NCBI GenBank assembly: GCA_032622095.1
Contig: CP136067.1
Coordinates: forward strand, 125,027,030 to 125,091,029
Length of the DNA stretch: 64,000 nt
Source: Siphonodentalium dalli
Lineage: Eukaryota; Mollusca; Scaphopoda; Gadilida; Siphonodentaliidae
Direction: 5' to 3'
The notes below the pieces were generated by a model. The model was not told the DNA's origin. It did not search any database and was given only the letters and a program-made list of their open reading frames with translations. Made by a program: the position numbers and the translations under genes. Below, in pieces: positions 20,003-31,163 of the stretch (position 1 is its first letter; the number at the start of each line of letters is the position of its first letter).

Positions 20003-20208
20003 CCCTTTCAGTGCCAAGTCCGATTTTTGTATCAACCCATATTTCCTTGATCATTTTTCAAAGTTATTGATTATAATAATGTGATACATTGATGGAAAGA
20101 GCTCTAAGAGCTCTTTCCATCAATGTATCACATTATTATAATCACTAATTTGAAAAATGATCAAGGAAATATGGGTTGATACAAAAATCGGACATGGCAC
20201 TGAAAGGG
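20003..20208. mobile_element. 206-bp near-perfect palindrome
   Basis: Arms of about 100 bp run from ccctttcagtgcca to the centre gagctctaagagctc and back with only a few mismatches. There is practically no loop. Target duplication is not clear. Confidence 0.9.
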
Positions 20209-20508
20209 ACAACATTTCCATTGGGTCATGTTAATACGACTCCGTTAATTTGCAGCAACATCAATATGCGTTTCTAGCTGATATGCTTATATTTTAATGA
20301 TATGCTGGTGAAGGCACGGGCGGCGTTCGTTGTAGAAATATTCATATTTGTTCAAATCGCCATAAACAGAAGGAATATTAAAATATATATAGTTTTGTTC
20401 ATATGCCAAACATAATCAGCGCGAAAGTAGTATATTGTCGTCAAGACGTACGATGGTGTACGTAAACAAGGACCTGCTCGTGTTACATAAGTTTTGCTAC
20501 TGTTTAAG
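20209..20508. other. Unassigned DNA
   Basis: Nothing recognised. Confidence 0.35.
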
Positions 20509-20665
20509 CCCCTGTCACACTCAGGCCGGCGCTCTCATTACGCTGCAAAAGTATCAAAGCGCCCACCTAAACGCACTAAGGTCTCCAAGAACCGATTGGT
20601 GACGCAGTGGACACTGGCTACAACGGCCGAGGATCTTCATGGTCGCCCATAGGTGCCAGAGCGCC

Positions 20666-20697
20666 GCGCTTGTTTTATGCATGCACACAACAAGCGC
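20666..20697. repeat. 32-bp palindrome, imperfect copy
   Basis: It starts gcgcttgtttt, has tgcatgca at the centre and ends caacaagcgc, with mismatches relative to 21910-21941. Confidence 0.85.
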
Positions 20698-21909
20698 AGA
20701 GGCTCGGCGTTCTGACCAGGACGTAGTACTGTCGCCGTGACAGCGCAAAGCAAAGCGCCAATCGAGCGACGTGAGCGTTATGTGTACGTAGCAAGAGCGC
20801 ATATTAGCTTCTCGTGGTCGCAGCAAGAAATTAATCTTGTCTTTTGCGACTACAGTGAGCTTAATCAAATTATCCCTACGTGCCTTTCCCGTCCTTAATA
20901 CGCTCAATGAGGCTCTGTCCAAAACTTATTGCGCTCTTTCTGCGCTGTCATGGGGTGTTATGGACTGGTTCCCGCTCATAGAACGTCCACATTGTGCTGC
21001 CACTGCGACTCTGGCGCTCGCCTTACGCACAATCGTTATACATGGCGTTCTTCCGGCGTTTACAGCAGGTTTACACTACGATCCCACTTTGAAATGCGGT
21101 CTGCTCATACCACTGTCACACTCCGCTGCGATCAAGCTGGCATTTGCTTTGAGTTGAAAAAGTATCAAAATACGAGTAACGCACAGTGGAAGCGCGGAAA
21201 ATTGTCAGAAATTTCAATCTGTTAAAACAAGAGAACCAATGTCAGAAATGGTAACGCGCTCAAGATCATATATTATAAACCCAAGAATGTAATTGTAGAA
21301 TATAAAATATATTGGTTTTGCGAATGACCAACTCAGAATTCCGTTAAATAACAATATCAACCAGCACCAAATTAACGAACCGGTGGTCGACTCGACCGTC
21401 TCCGACCACAACCCCCCAGTGGGCTGCAGAAATTTCTTTCATTTGTAATACACATATAGTTTACCACAAACCAAAAATCAACATTAATCAACGTTGATTA
21501 ACACAATAAACGAAATTTAATTTCCCCAACTACAAGCACCTTTTACGGGACTCGGCCTCCAGCTCGCAGTTTGACTTTTAAATATTCCCAAAAATTCCCA
21601 TTCTATAAATAAAACTAATAAAACACCCATTGATAATGTCAGCCCGCACGCGAAACGAGAAACTCCCCACCAGTCATACATGCGGCGCGCGTGACAAGCT
21701 GTGCCCCTATCCCGCTTATCACGTTTTCGCGCTCTTTTTACGACCCATTGCGTTCCTGCTTTGTCAAGTCTCACGTTCTCATACGCTCTCACTGCGTTTC
21801 CTCCACGTCGTAAACGCTCTTAATGCGTTCAAGTCGTTGTCATTGCGTTGTTAGTACGCTTTGCGCTGTCATGACAACGGTACTACGCCTGGTCAGAACG
21901 CGAACCTCT

Positions 21910-21941
21910 GCGCTTGTTTTGTGCATGCACAAAACAAGCGC
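21910..21941. repeat. 32-bp perfect palindrome
   Basis: Starting gcgcttgttttg and centred on tgcatgca, both halves are exact reverse complements. Confidence 0.95.
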
Positions 21942-22431
21942 GGCGCTCTGGCGCTCTGGGGCGATCACGGGGACCCTCTCCCGTCCTAGCCAGTGTCCAC
22001 TGCGTCACCAATACGTTCTTGGATACCTTACTGAGCTTTGCTTGGCGCTTTGATTATTTTTCAGCGCAATGCAAGCGCCGGCCTGATCGCAGCGGAGTCT
22101 GACAGTAGTTTAATCGGACAGCTAATCTATTGCGGAGTGTTAGGTATTTTCCCCACAACTTAAAAACTGACTATGACTGGAGAACGCAGGAGGCGCTATC
22201 TATACTCTCCGCGCCCGCGCAGAGAACGTTTTGCGAACGTACTAGCACCACAATGACAGCGACTTGAACGCACTAAGAGCACGATACTTGACAAAGTAGG
22301 AACGCAATAGGAGCATACTTTGTTTTAAAAGTTTGACTATTTTCGACAGTTTTCGCCGCTCCTCCTGCGTGTTACTCATATGTTGGTACTTTTGCAGCGC
22401 AGTGAGAGCGCCGGCCTGGGTGTGACAGGGG

Positions 22432-23716
22432 TTTTACATAACACAGCGCAATTATATTGGTTAATCACACACAAATGATATAAACGCTCTTTATTATTTC
22501 CATATCAGGAAACAGTAAACAAATAACACTCTTTATGTTTACCATATCCGGATCTAAACAAAAGCCAAGTTTTGTAACGTTTTTTGTCTTTGTTTACATA
22601 ACAAATGAAAAACATTTGACAATAACATACTGTTTATGCCATATTTCTGATTGGTATAAGAACAAGGTATGTCTATATTTTACTATTATTTCTGTTTATG
22701 GCCGTTTTTGACGGAGGTGAATATTTCAACAGCATACCCACCGCCAACGCCACCCGTATCTTTAAGGTACGTTCATACACTGGAAAATTTTCACGGTATT
22801 TTTACAGGCATTTTCTTAAAGAAAACCCTATGGTGCCTGAATGTGAACGGCAACATGCATTTAAAATGCATATTTACCCAAGCTAACGATCTGATCAGTT
22901 AAATTTAGTTAATTCCACATGCAAAGTTGTTACTATATAACACATTACCTTAAAATACCTGTGTGGTTGAATCTTGCGAAATCATTTCATGATATTTACA
23001 GGCAAATTTCGATAGTATCGCTACTAGTGGAACTACATAGTATCTCCTTTTCATACAGTTAGCCGTGGTACATTTGAATTTTATATATTGACATACAAGT
23101 TCAAAACAATTATCATTGTATTACCTTGACAATAACAATTTATTATTCCATGTATGGATGCTTTCTCTTTTCGATTTCTGATCAATTTAGAGAGAGTTTT
23201 ATGATTAATATATATACGTCTTTTTGCATCTCCTATTATATCGATACATAAGTAAACATTCGGACGCTTGACATAGTATGCGATCATGCTTGGTGTCAAA
23301 TCCTTTTCTTATGCCAAGAAAACACTGAAATTGATACTTAACTCATGGTAAATTCATGAAGATATATATAGCAGTTTCGCTTTGGCAGACCACCCCATTC
23401 AATAATACAATGTCATGGTAATCGCAAGCAAATTAACATCCGTATGAACATTACATCTACTTTAGAAAGGGACTTGTTATTTGTATAATGATCACCTTGC
23501 TCCTTGTGATATTATATGATTTCTCCATAGATGCCTCTGCAACATATCCTCGCGGAAAAAATAAAAAAACATAATTGACCTATAATGTGAAATGTGATCA
23601 TTTGATTCTAAAATACCTGTTATTTCGTTTTATGGCGCGGGCCACAATGAAAACGCATGTTAAAGAGCGTACACCTGGACATTCGTGAGTTGGCTTATTT
23701 GTGTCATTGTCCGCAC
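22432..23716. other. Unassigned AT-rich DNA
   Basis: No gene or strong repeat recognised; frames here are under 80 residues and show no motif. Confidence 0.4.
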
Positions 23717-23819
23717 ATAATCTGCTTAGAATCTCATCATTGTGAGTCGATAATGTGACTAAAATGATCTAATTTTCAGCATATTATCGACTCAATTGAG
23801 GCAGTGTTAAGCAGATTAT
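23717..23819. repeat. ~103-bp hairpin
   Basis: ataatctgctta and gagtcgataatgtg on the left pair with catattatcgactc and taagcagattat on the right; the arms are moderately diverged. Confidence 0.75.
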
Positions 23820-24179
23820 CTAGCTAAAATATATTCTGTTATAAGCAGATAATGTGCTGGTTTTCGGCAGAACAGGCTGGCCAAATACATGCACAGCGTA
23901 TATTTCACACTTACCATTATTTGTCTGCTAAAAGTACGTTTGGTAGACCCACATATTGATTTGAGTACTAATGTTGCATGGCATTCACGGATAAGCAATC
24001 TCATGAAAGCTTTATGTATTTAAGTGTACACATAGTAATTATTAACCTTCTGAAATGGTAACATGCTAAACTCTACTAAGCATATATATACGCATTAGCT
24101 TACAACCAAATGTTACACTAATGTTCTAATTGGAAGCTATTCAATTGGCATGTACTTACCTGAAAGACTAGTGAAATAT

Positions 24180-24400
24180 TCGTGAAAGATGTGAGAGTTC
24201 GTGAGTTGTTAGTCCTGGTTCGACGTTATCACGATGAATCATCAAGTGTATGAAAGTTGTCAGGAAAGGGCACCAGTCTCATAAGAGTGATATGCAATAT
24301 TCCACAAAAAAGTATATCTTGGGTGGTAAACGTCGTTTGTGTTTATCACGTTGAGTACTTCATTCATTCAACGGTTTGCAATTAAACATTATTCACTTAT
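24180..24400 (+). repeat. Dispersed repeat, copy 1 (partner 25600-26040)
   Basis: gtgagttgtt, agagtgatat[g/a]caatat and cgttgagta/tgttgagta occur in the same order in both places; the second copy carries about 200 bp of extra sequence in the middle. Confidence 0.6.
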
Positions 24401-25265
24401 TTGGGCACATTTGAAGCAATGAACGTTACTGAGCCCGTGCTTCCATAAATTCTGAAAATTCTATAAGTTTGGTAGAACTTAGCAACAAAAGTATTTATTA
24501 TTTTGGCGCCCCACTTGTCGCGCAACCCCACGCTCACTCGAGCTATATACGTTACTTATATGTATTTGTACGCCCATATATAAGTTTGGTGGAAATCGGC
24601 GACAAAATTCCACAAAATTAGGAACCCATTTATACATATGAAACAGGTAGCATTTGACCTCGACAACAATAACTATAATTGTTCCATATCTGGATGCTTT
24701 CTCTTTTAAATTTCTGATCTGATTATGAATTGGACACTATAATCACACCTAGTCAAGTGGTCCTGCTAATATGCTATGGTGCTGGTGGTCCTGTTGAATT
24801 GCTATGGCGCGAGTAGGGCAAACTGATGCCGTTACGAAAATTACTGTTATTTTTCTTTTAAAGTTGTCATTCTCGTGGAATTATGCTAATCACAGCGATT
24901 TGAGAATAAAAACTGTGCGTATGAAACATTCAAGAACATATATATTTTTGAAAATATAATAATGCCTGCGCAGGTTTTTCTAAAACAACGTGAATAACCA
25001 TCTTGATTATTGTCGATTTTCAACAACTAATACGAGCAGTATTTAAATCTTTCACAATAAATATGATTTTGAATGTTTGATATGCAAAATGGCTTTTCCT
25101 GAATATGTTCAAATTATCGGAACACCGCGAAAAAGACAAATACAAAATTATAACAGTACTTTTTGTTAACATCATCAGTTTGCCCTAACAACATCAAAGC
25201 AGGAACAACCGCATCATATCACATTGGCAGGACCTCTTGACCATGGGTGATAACGTTGGAACGCA
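24401..25265. other. Unassigned AT-rich DNA
   Basis: No gene recognised. Confidence 0.4.
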
Positions 25266-25564
25266 CATCATTGATTGATGGTGGTTCTATTGTCGCTTTC
25301 AGCAACTAAGACCATATCGCGACATTACCAGTTTTAGTGGTGGAGGAAATCTGCACACTTACGGCTAATCTAACAGTGATTTCAATGTCTGATAATCTCG
25401 TCGGCAAACCACCGGACGTCGGCGAGTAACTGGCAACTCCGCAAGATAACGATTTCGAGTTACAAAGTCCAGGATGGAAACATGTGGATTTGAACCCTCA
25501 TCGCCAGCGTTGACGGGCGAGACGGCTTGGAGTTGTAACCCTAACCGACTGAGCCACCGAGGCC
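25266..25564 (-). mobile_element. tRNA-derived SINE, full-length-looking
   Basis: On the minus strand the head starts GGCCTCGGTGGCTCAGTCGG. TGGCTCAGTCGG fits the RNA polymerase III A box and GGTTCAAATCC the B box (one mismatch), about 45 bases apart. A central region follows, then a tail (gcgacaatagaaccacc) ending in the short repeat atcaatcaatg. The same body recurs at 42415-42567 in plus orientation, which shows that it is dispersed. It would be transcribed by pol III and mobilised by a LINE. It is not a functional tRNA gene because the acceptor stem is not completed after the B box. Confidence 0.8.
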
Positions 25565-25599
25565 AATTGGAACGTACATGTACATACACGAATATGAGT

Positions 25600-26040
25600 T
25601 AACGACGTGAGAGCTAGTGAGTTGTTGGTCAGTTTAGATGTTAGATCGATGAATCGATTAGTGTGAATACGTGCTCAATAGCAACCAGTTTCTTTGCAAA
25701 AGATGTAAAATGTATACCCTTATTGACAGTTGAATTACCATTGTGTTTCACAAAACATTTATTGTTCTAGTCTATTCCAGACAAAAACACTATCCAGGTG
25801 GACCCGAAGAGCTTCGATAAGCCTCTATAGTATGTCCTATAGAAAGTTCGTTTCAAAAGAAAGTTGATTATTTTGGACCCCTGTCCAATTCTGATATCTG
25901 ACAATAGAGCGACCAGAAAAGGACACCATTCTCATTAGAGTGATATACAATATCCCAGAACAACAGGTATGTATTGAAAAGAACATCGCATTGTGTTTGG
26001 CGTGTTGAGTACGTCATTCTCCTGATAAATATTTGACAAG
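25600..26040 (+). repeat. Dispersed repeat, copy 2 (partner 24180-24400)
   Basis: See the first copy; the match resumes near 25920 after an inserted stretch. Confidence 0.55.
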
Positions 26041-26543
26041 TGACACTAGTCTTGCCAATCGATATAGATAATTATTAATGTGTGGTGATGTAGTTGAGGC
26101 GGTCTCTGAGTCTTAATTTTAAGGCTACATACACATACTGGCAATACGTCCACGAATCCGTCCAAGATGCTTATATATACTTGTAATACGACCTTGCCTA
26201 AACCTACATATAATGCTCGTCCTGATTGGTCAGTGTCCTGTATTCCGATGGAGACACGACCATCGTTTTGTGGTACAATTCTAGATATTCTAAAAATGTG
26301 GTACAATCAGTGAAACGCCTCGAAATTTCAGAAGTCTAACCACGCATACAGTGGTTAATGTCATAGTGGTTACGGTTCAATAGTGACGTCATGTTTGACG
26401 TTACAGTTCTAAGAGAAGAACAGTTTGGTGCAAAATCATAACAGAGCTAGGAACTGGGCTATTATATAGCTGGTTGAACGTATGTCACTACAATTTCGAC
26501 CAAAACATACAGTCGAATTACAAAAGAGATATATACACTGCGC
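26041..26543. other. Unassigned DNA
   Basis: No gene recognised. Confidence 0.35.
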
Positions 26544-26649
26544 ATTGGTGTGTATAGTAGCATTTGACCACATAAACTGATTGAAGGACTCCGCTTCGAG
26601 TCGTCCTAAATCAGTTTCTTAGTGGTCAAATTGTACTATACACGCCAAT
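26544..26649. repeat. ~106-bp hairpin
   Basis: Arms begin attggtgtgtatag and end ctatacacgccaat; the centre is gactccgcttcgagtc. Arms are about 45 bp with few mismatches. Confidence 0.85.
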
Positions 26650-26986
26650 TCCCAGAGTATTTATTTCTTAAATATTGCACAGTGTGCGTGATAAATGTCG
26701 CAATTCAAGTCTGCAAGTAACAGTAAGACATTTTCAGACTCTAGATGAATCAATGCCAGGCACGAATAAACACACATGTATACAAGTTATACTAGATATA
26801 TACACACACATGCATACAGTATATATTATGCACTATATTCAAGTTAAGTATGCATATGCAATGTATACTTACACAGTTAATATATATATTTATCTTACAA
26901 TCAGGGTTGGGGTAATTGTAATTTGTAATTGTAATTGAATGTAATTAATTACATTTTCCCAAGTAATTGGATGTAATTGAAGGTTT

Positions 26987-27029
26987 TGAAATATAGCTAT
27001 ATTGTAAGTTACAATATAGCTATATTTCA
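26987..27029. repeat. 43-bp palindrome
   Basis: tgaaatatagctatattgta is followed after two or three bases by its exact reverse complement. Confidence 0.9.
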
Positions 27030-27915
27030 TCAAATACACGCGAAAACGCCTAGGCGGATTCCGATCTTGTATCCTGGATGGCAACAAGGATATCTTCGAT
27101 GGCAACAGCTGGTGCACGTGCGTTTCGACAACTGGCTTGTTATCAAAACAAAACGTCTAAATAACCAACTAAAAGTCGTAAAATAATATACTCGTGTGCT
27201 ACGAATGTAAAATAATCAATAATTAGTTCAATAAAGTTGACAAAATGTGGAGACAGGGCCCAAAAAGCTCAAAATAACCACCTAAAAATGTTTGGAAATC
27301 GAAAAAGGAACGAAGTTTACACATTGTTAACAGCGCGTACGAATACGGACTATTTTGACAATTTATATTTTAGCGAAGTAGGGAATTCCCCATAATTCAG
27401 TACGGTCTTGATCAAAAGCTAATGAACACATTTTTTATTCGATAAAATACAGAATGGAAAATCAAATTAATTTTATCTTATGTTAAGGATATAAAACACA
27501 ATACTTACGAAAAGTCCGTGATTTAGTGCATTTCCTCTAAATGAAGTTTAATGGGTTATTTTAGTGCGAGTCAGAACTCGATTGTCGAAGTGTCGGAAAG
27601 TTCAAAATTCACCAAAACTCTGAATGGACAGTCTTCTCCGGCAATGCCTCTCGCCAACACTATCACTATCCAAGGAGATTGCACCATAAAATAATACAAT
27701 TATCCTGTTAAAAGTGACAATTATATCGAACATATGAAACGAAAATATCGTCGCCTCTTCATTGAATCGGATTCCAGCCAAAGTGAATTTGAATAGTGAC
27801 GTGAATTTCTCAGAATTTGACTTATCACAACGTCGCGTGCTGAGAATATTGTGTACGTTGTGTGTTGCGCGTAATAAAATAGTTCCTGTTTTAAATTGAG
27901 TTTTATTGCATTATT
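27030..27915. other. Unassigned DNA
   Basis: No gene recognised; frames under 75 residues without motifs. Confidence 0.4.
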
Positions 27916-28074
27916 GGTTATCATCACCCTGTGTGTTTCCGAGATCCGTATTCAAGTCTCGTTGCTTTCTCTGGGCTGTCTATCGACTCGTCCTACGGAC
28001 TCGTCGATAGACTGCCCAGAGAAGGCAGCTCGACTTGAATACGGATCTCAGAAACACACATGGTGGTGATAACC
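27916..28074. repeat. ~159-bp hairpin
   Basis: Arms run from ggttatcatcacc to ggtggtgataacc, with gatccgtattcaagt and its complement inside. The centre is actcgtcctacggactcgtc. Confidence 0.9.
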
Positions 28075-28460
28075 TATATGTATTATGATCCTACCCTTAT
28101 TCCATTCAATAAACCCATTATATCAACTGTAATAAAAAACGTTCGTTGCATAACAGGAAATAGTGCCAGTTGACCTTTGACTTCCGGGTTGTCGTCTGTT
28201 TATATTCCGTACACTACGTCTCAAAACACTATGGCTTCCAATATTTTTATAACACACTCTAATGAATGAATGAGTATGAAAAATTATTACGCCATTAGAT
28301 ACGTCACATGTCTTTATTTATCTGGGACTATTTCTTATCGGGGCAAACAACGCATAGATACCTGAAACGTCATCGCATGTCTTATATAAGCCGACGTTAT
28401 TTTCAGATCCTACTTGTTGATTTAAGTATGTTTTATCGAGGTTTTGGATCATGTAATAAA
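28075..28460. other. Unassigned DNA
   Basis: Nothing recognised. Confidence 0.35.
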
Positions 28461-28602
28461 TAGAATCTACAACTCATCCCCAGTTTATAGCGGAATTTAC
28501 AAAACTCGTCCAGTAAATTAGGTCTGGAACTCACCAAAGACCTAATTTACTGGACTCATTTTGTAAATTCTGCTATAAACTGGGGACTCGCTGTAGATCC
28601 TC
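28461..28602. repeat. ~142-bp hairpin
   Basis: ccccagtttatagc, aatttac and cagtaaattaggtct on the left return as agacctaatttactg, gtaaatt and gctataaactgggg on the right. Confidence 0.9.
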
Positions 28603-30682
28603 TATGCACAATAATACGGAGGATTTTAGATTTGAACATACATAATGTATCCACATCGTCCGTGGACATCTAAAAGTTCGTACCCCAGGAAAATTCATTT
28701 GTTAAGGCGACACAAGCAATTATTTATCTCTGGAACTATTATTGGTATCTGCAAATAACATTGAACAATAACACTTTATATCACGGTTATTATAATAGAC
28801 ATATTTTCATATTCATCGTCTTCAAGTTAATGAGAAAACATGATTTTATGGCGTTATACGACACTTTAGAACTAATAACTAGAAATCTTGTACATACGTC
28901 ATTTGAGTTTGGACAATAGTCTCTGTCACTCAGGATAAGGAGGATACGCCCTCCGACCATTCTTCATCAAAACAATCCAATCAGAATTATCATATCATGA
29001 ATCGTTTCGAACATAAAAATTACGATATTTCAGAATCAACGAACAGTTTTTGCCTGTGATACGACGTTATAGAGCACGAATTTCTCTGCAAAATAGCATT
29101 TATACTTGAGATATTGATAAGTTATCTGAGGAACTTATATACTCGAGCCCGTAGATTCCGAAAATGCAATAAAGCTTTTCGCGCCAAATGACGGTATGCA
29201 TAAATTATGTAGAGTAGTATACATGTATAAGGATATATAAGCCGATCTTATATTACGGCTTGTCGGCTGGTTAGTAGGAGTTAAGGTATTATAGATGCTT
29301 TCATCAACCATGGACACAATTATAATCAAGACATTACACGTTTTAGTGTTGGAGGAAAGACCGCACACTGTATGAAGAGATCCCAGATCCATGGCGGTGA
29401 CTAACTTATGACGGATTAACGAAAGATGTGTTTTATTGACTTAGCTACTGGGGTTCCAGGTCGGTTGTCGGATAGTAGGCTTAACATTCATAATATTAAT
29501 AGATATTTCTTATAGGACACACGCACCAACTATATAACACTATATTGAACATGGGAAAGCAATAAGTACTTGCACGTGCATATAGATAACTATCACATCT
29601 TTAATGACCATATGGACCAGAGGGCCTGGGGCTGCAGCCCAGAACGTTTTGCAAGTTTAAATTTGCAGGCACTTTTCGGACAAAGTGGGTCAATATTGGG
29701 ACACATTGTAGTAGTTTTCATACTTGTTCCAGAATTTACTAAATTTAGGCTACTTTGAATGTATTATGCTATATTGGTGTGCATATGCAACAAACATATA
29801 TCATATTCTGCAATCAACACTTACTGTGTTAAACATTTGTAAATATCATTGGGAATTATTGTTAGCCCCCCTGAACACACAGGCGCCGGGGGAATATACT
29901 AAAATACCATTGCACTGTATAGATTATACCAGTGACACTTCTATAGTCTTTATTGCTATTTTAGTATTTTCTACAGGAGCCTGTGTCTAAGAATTTAGGC
30001 TTCGCGACATTTGATATTATCCATATTTATGTATTATAGTAACATAGTATACACCAAACACAATGAATAGCAAATTTAACCAATGTGTACGTTGTCACGT
30101 AATGTCGGATAATGCGGGTTCAATCTGTTCCAAATGGGTAGATTTTGTTTAACACACTGAATACACTGCTACTGAAGTTTTGGCAACAAAATACGAAAGA
30201 CAAACCGGAACCGCTGTTAATAATTACGTAACAAATAGAACACATAACCAACACATGGAATTAATATGACATAATGGTAATTAATTCATCCTACTTTCGG
30301 ACCAACATTTGGACAAGTTAGAACTCGAATGGGTGCATTCATTATGTCTAAGAGGACGCGATCTGGTATTGATTACCCCCGCGAAGCAAGGATGCCTACT
30401 AAGTGCAGGTGGACATTTCCATGACATTGACACGCTCGCATACAGGTCGGTCATTTCCGTGGTGTCACTGCGATAAACGGTGAACGGTTTGGGCTGATTC
30501 GTCCCGCTGCGTCCGGGTTTAGATTGCCCTGTTACAAACAAATACTAGTACAGATTACGATGGATTTCATACTACAAAAATGTGAGAGACTGCTAAAACT
30601 TGTTGTGGTGATACTGTTTCTCCTGGAGAATTCAGGTGGGTCAATTTAGTTTTACCTTTGTTTGATTTGATTTGATTTGAAC
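28603..30682. other. Long unassigned AT-rich stretch
   Basis: The only recognised item is a short piece of the SINE body in minus orientation (about 29332-29369: acgttttagtgttggagg). Open frames are under 90 residues and show no domains. Confidence 0.4.
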
Positions 30683-30823
30683 AATGAAACTGAGGAAGTT
30701 AACTTTTGGGATGAGGATAACCCGTATTCAATTTTGTTAGACATTCTCAAATCACACTCATCTGTCTCTGCACTAAGAAAAATGAAGAATGATAAATCCC
30801 CAGGTTAGGATGGAAACACTGTT
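30683..30823 (+). pseudogene. Non-LTR reverse transcriptase fragment with an in-frame TAG
   Basis: This frame of 47 codons has one stop. It reads FWDEDNPYSILLDILKSHSS, then ALRKMKNDKSPG, a TAG (30806-30808), then DGN. AL..MKN.KSPG.DG is the hallmark N-terminal (finger) block of LINE reverse transcriptases, where a small residue or a Leu normally stands at the stop. Nothing recognisable precedes or follows in frame; a dispersed repeat starts 14 bases later (30837). It is a tiny relic too short to assign to a clade. Confidence 0.7.
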
Positions 30824-30836
30824 CTAACATTGTTAC

Positions 30837-31163
30837 TTTTTCCTGACAACTGTACCTAAATAAAAAAAGAATATATCATATATGGATGGATCCGTGTCCC
30901 ATACCACATAGCATAACAATTTCTAAACAGATGCATGTGCTTAGCTATGCTCCTCGGATATTCCGAAAGCTCGTGCAACCGAAATGTCATCGGCAGTGGT
31001 TTCATAAGTTGTAACAACATAATACCCATCACCCTTAGTTGCAAAAGCTCGCGCTAATGCTTGCATGCAATGCAAGTTGGTAAATGTTGTTTTACGATAG
31101 TCAAATGTAGATACAATTGCTACATATAGCTATTGTAGCTATATTTGGGAATTGCCAGACCTG
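30837..31163 (+). repeat. ~330-bp dispersed repeat, copy 1 (partner 43924-44250)
   Basis: The two copies share long phrases such as gaatatatcatatatggatg, gatccgtgtcccata and gtggtttcataagttgtaac, and look about 90% identical by eye. No coding capacity; function unknown. Confidence 0.9.

Larger units (their letters stand above)
20509..22431. mobile_element. 1.9-kb CpG-rich fold-back element
   Basis: Ends are inverted copies of about 50 bp: cccctgtcacactcaggccg at 20509 and cctgggtgtgacagggg ending at 22431. Inner segments (20560-20780 and 21870-22060) are also inverted copies, including the 32-bp palindromes. Many gcgctctc/gagagcgc motifs occur in both orientations, and CpG is far denser than in the surroundings. 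A T-rich flank tttaa/tttta may be the target duplication. No transposase is seen. Confidence 0.7.

Noticed and set aside
25480-25564. Possible tRNA gene on the minus strand
   Set aside because: A and B boxes are good, but no closing acceptor stem follows and the same body is dispersed: it is a SINE head.
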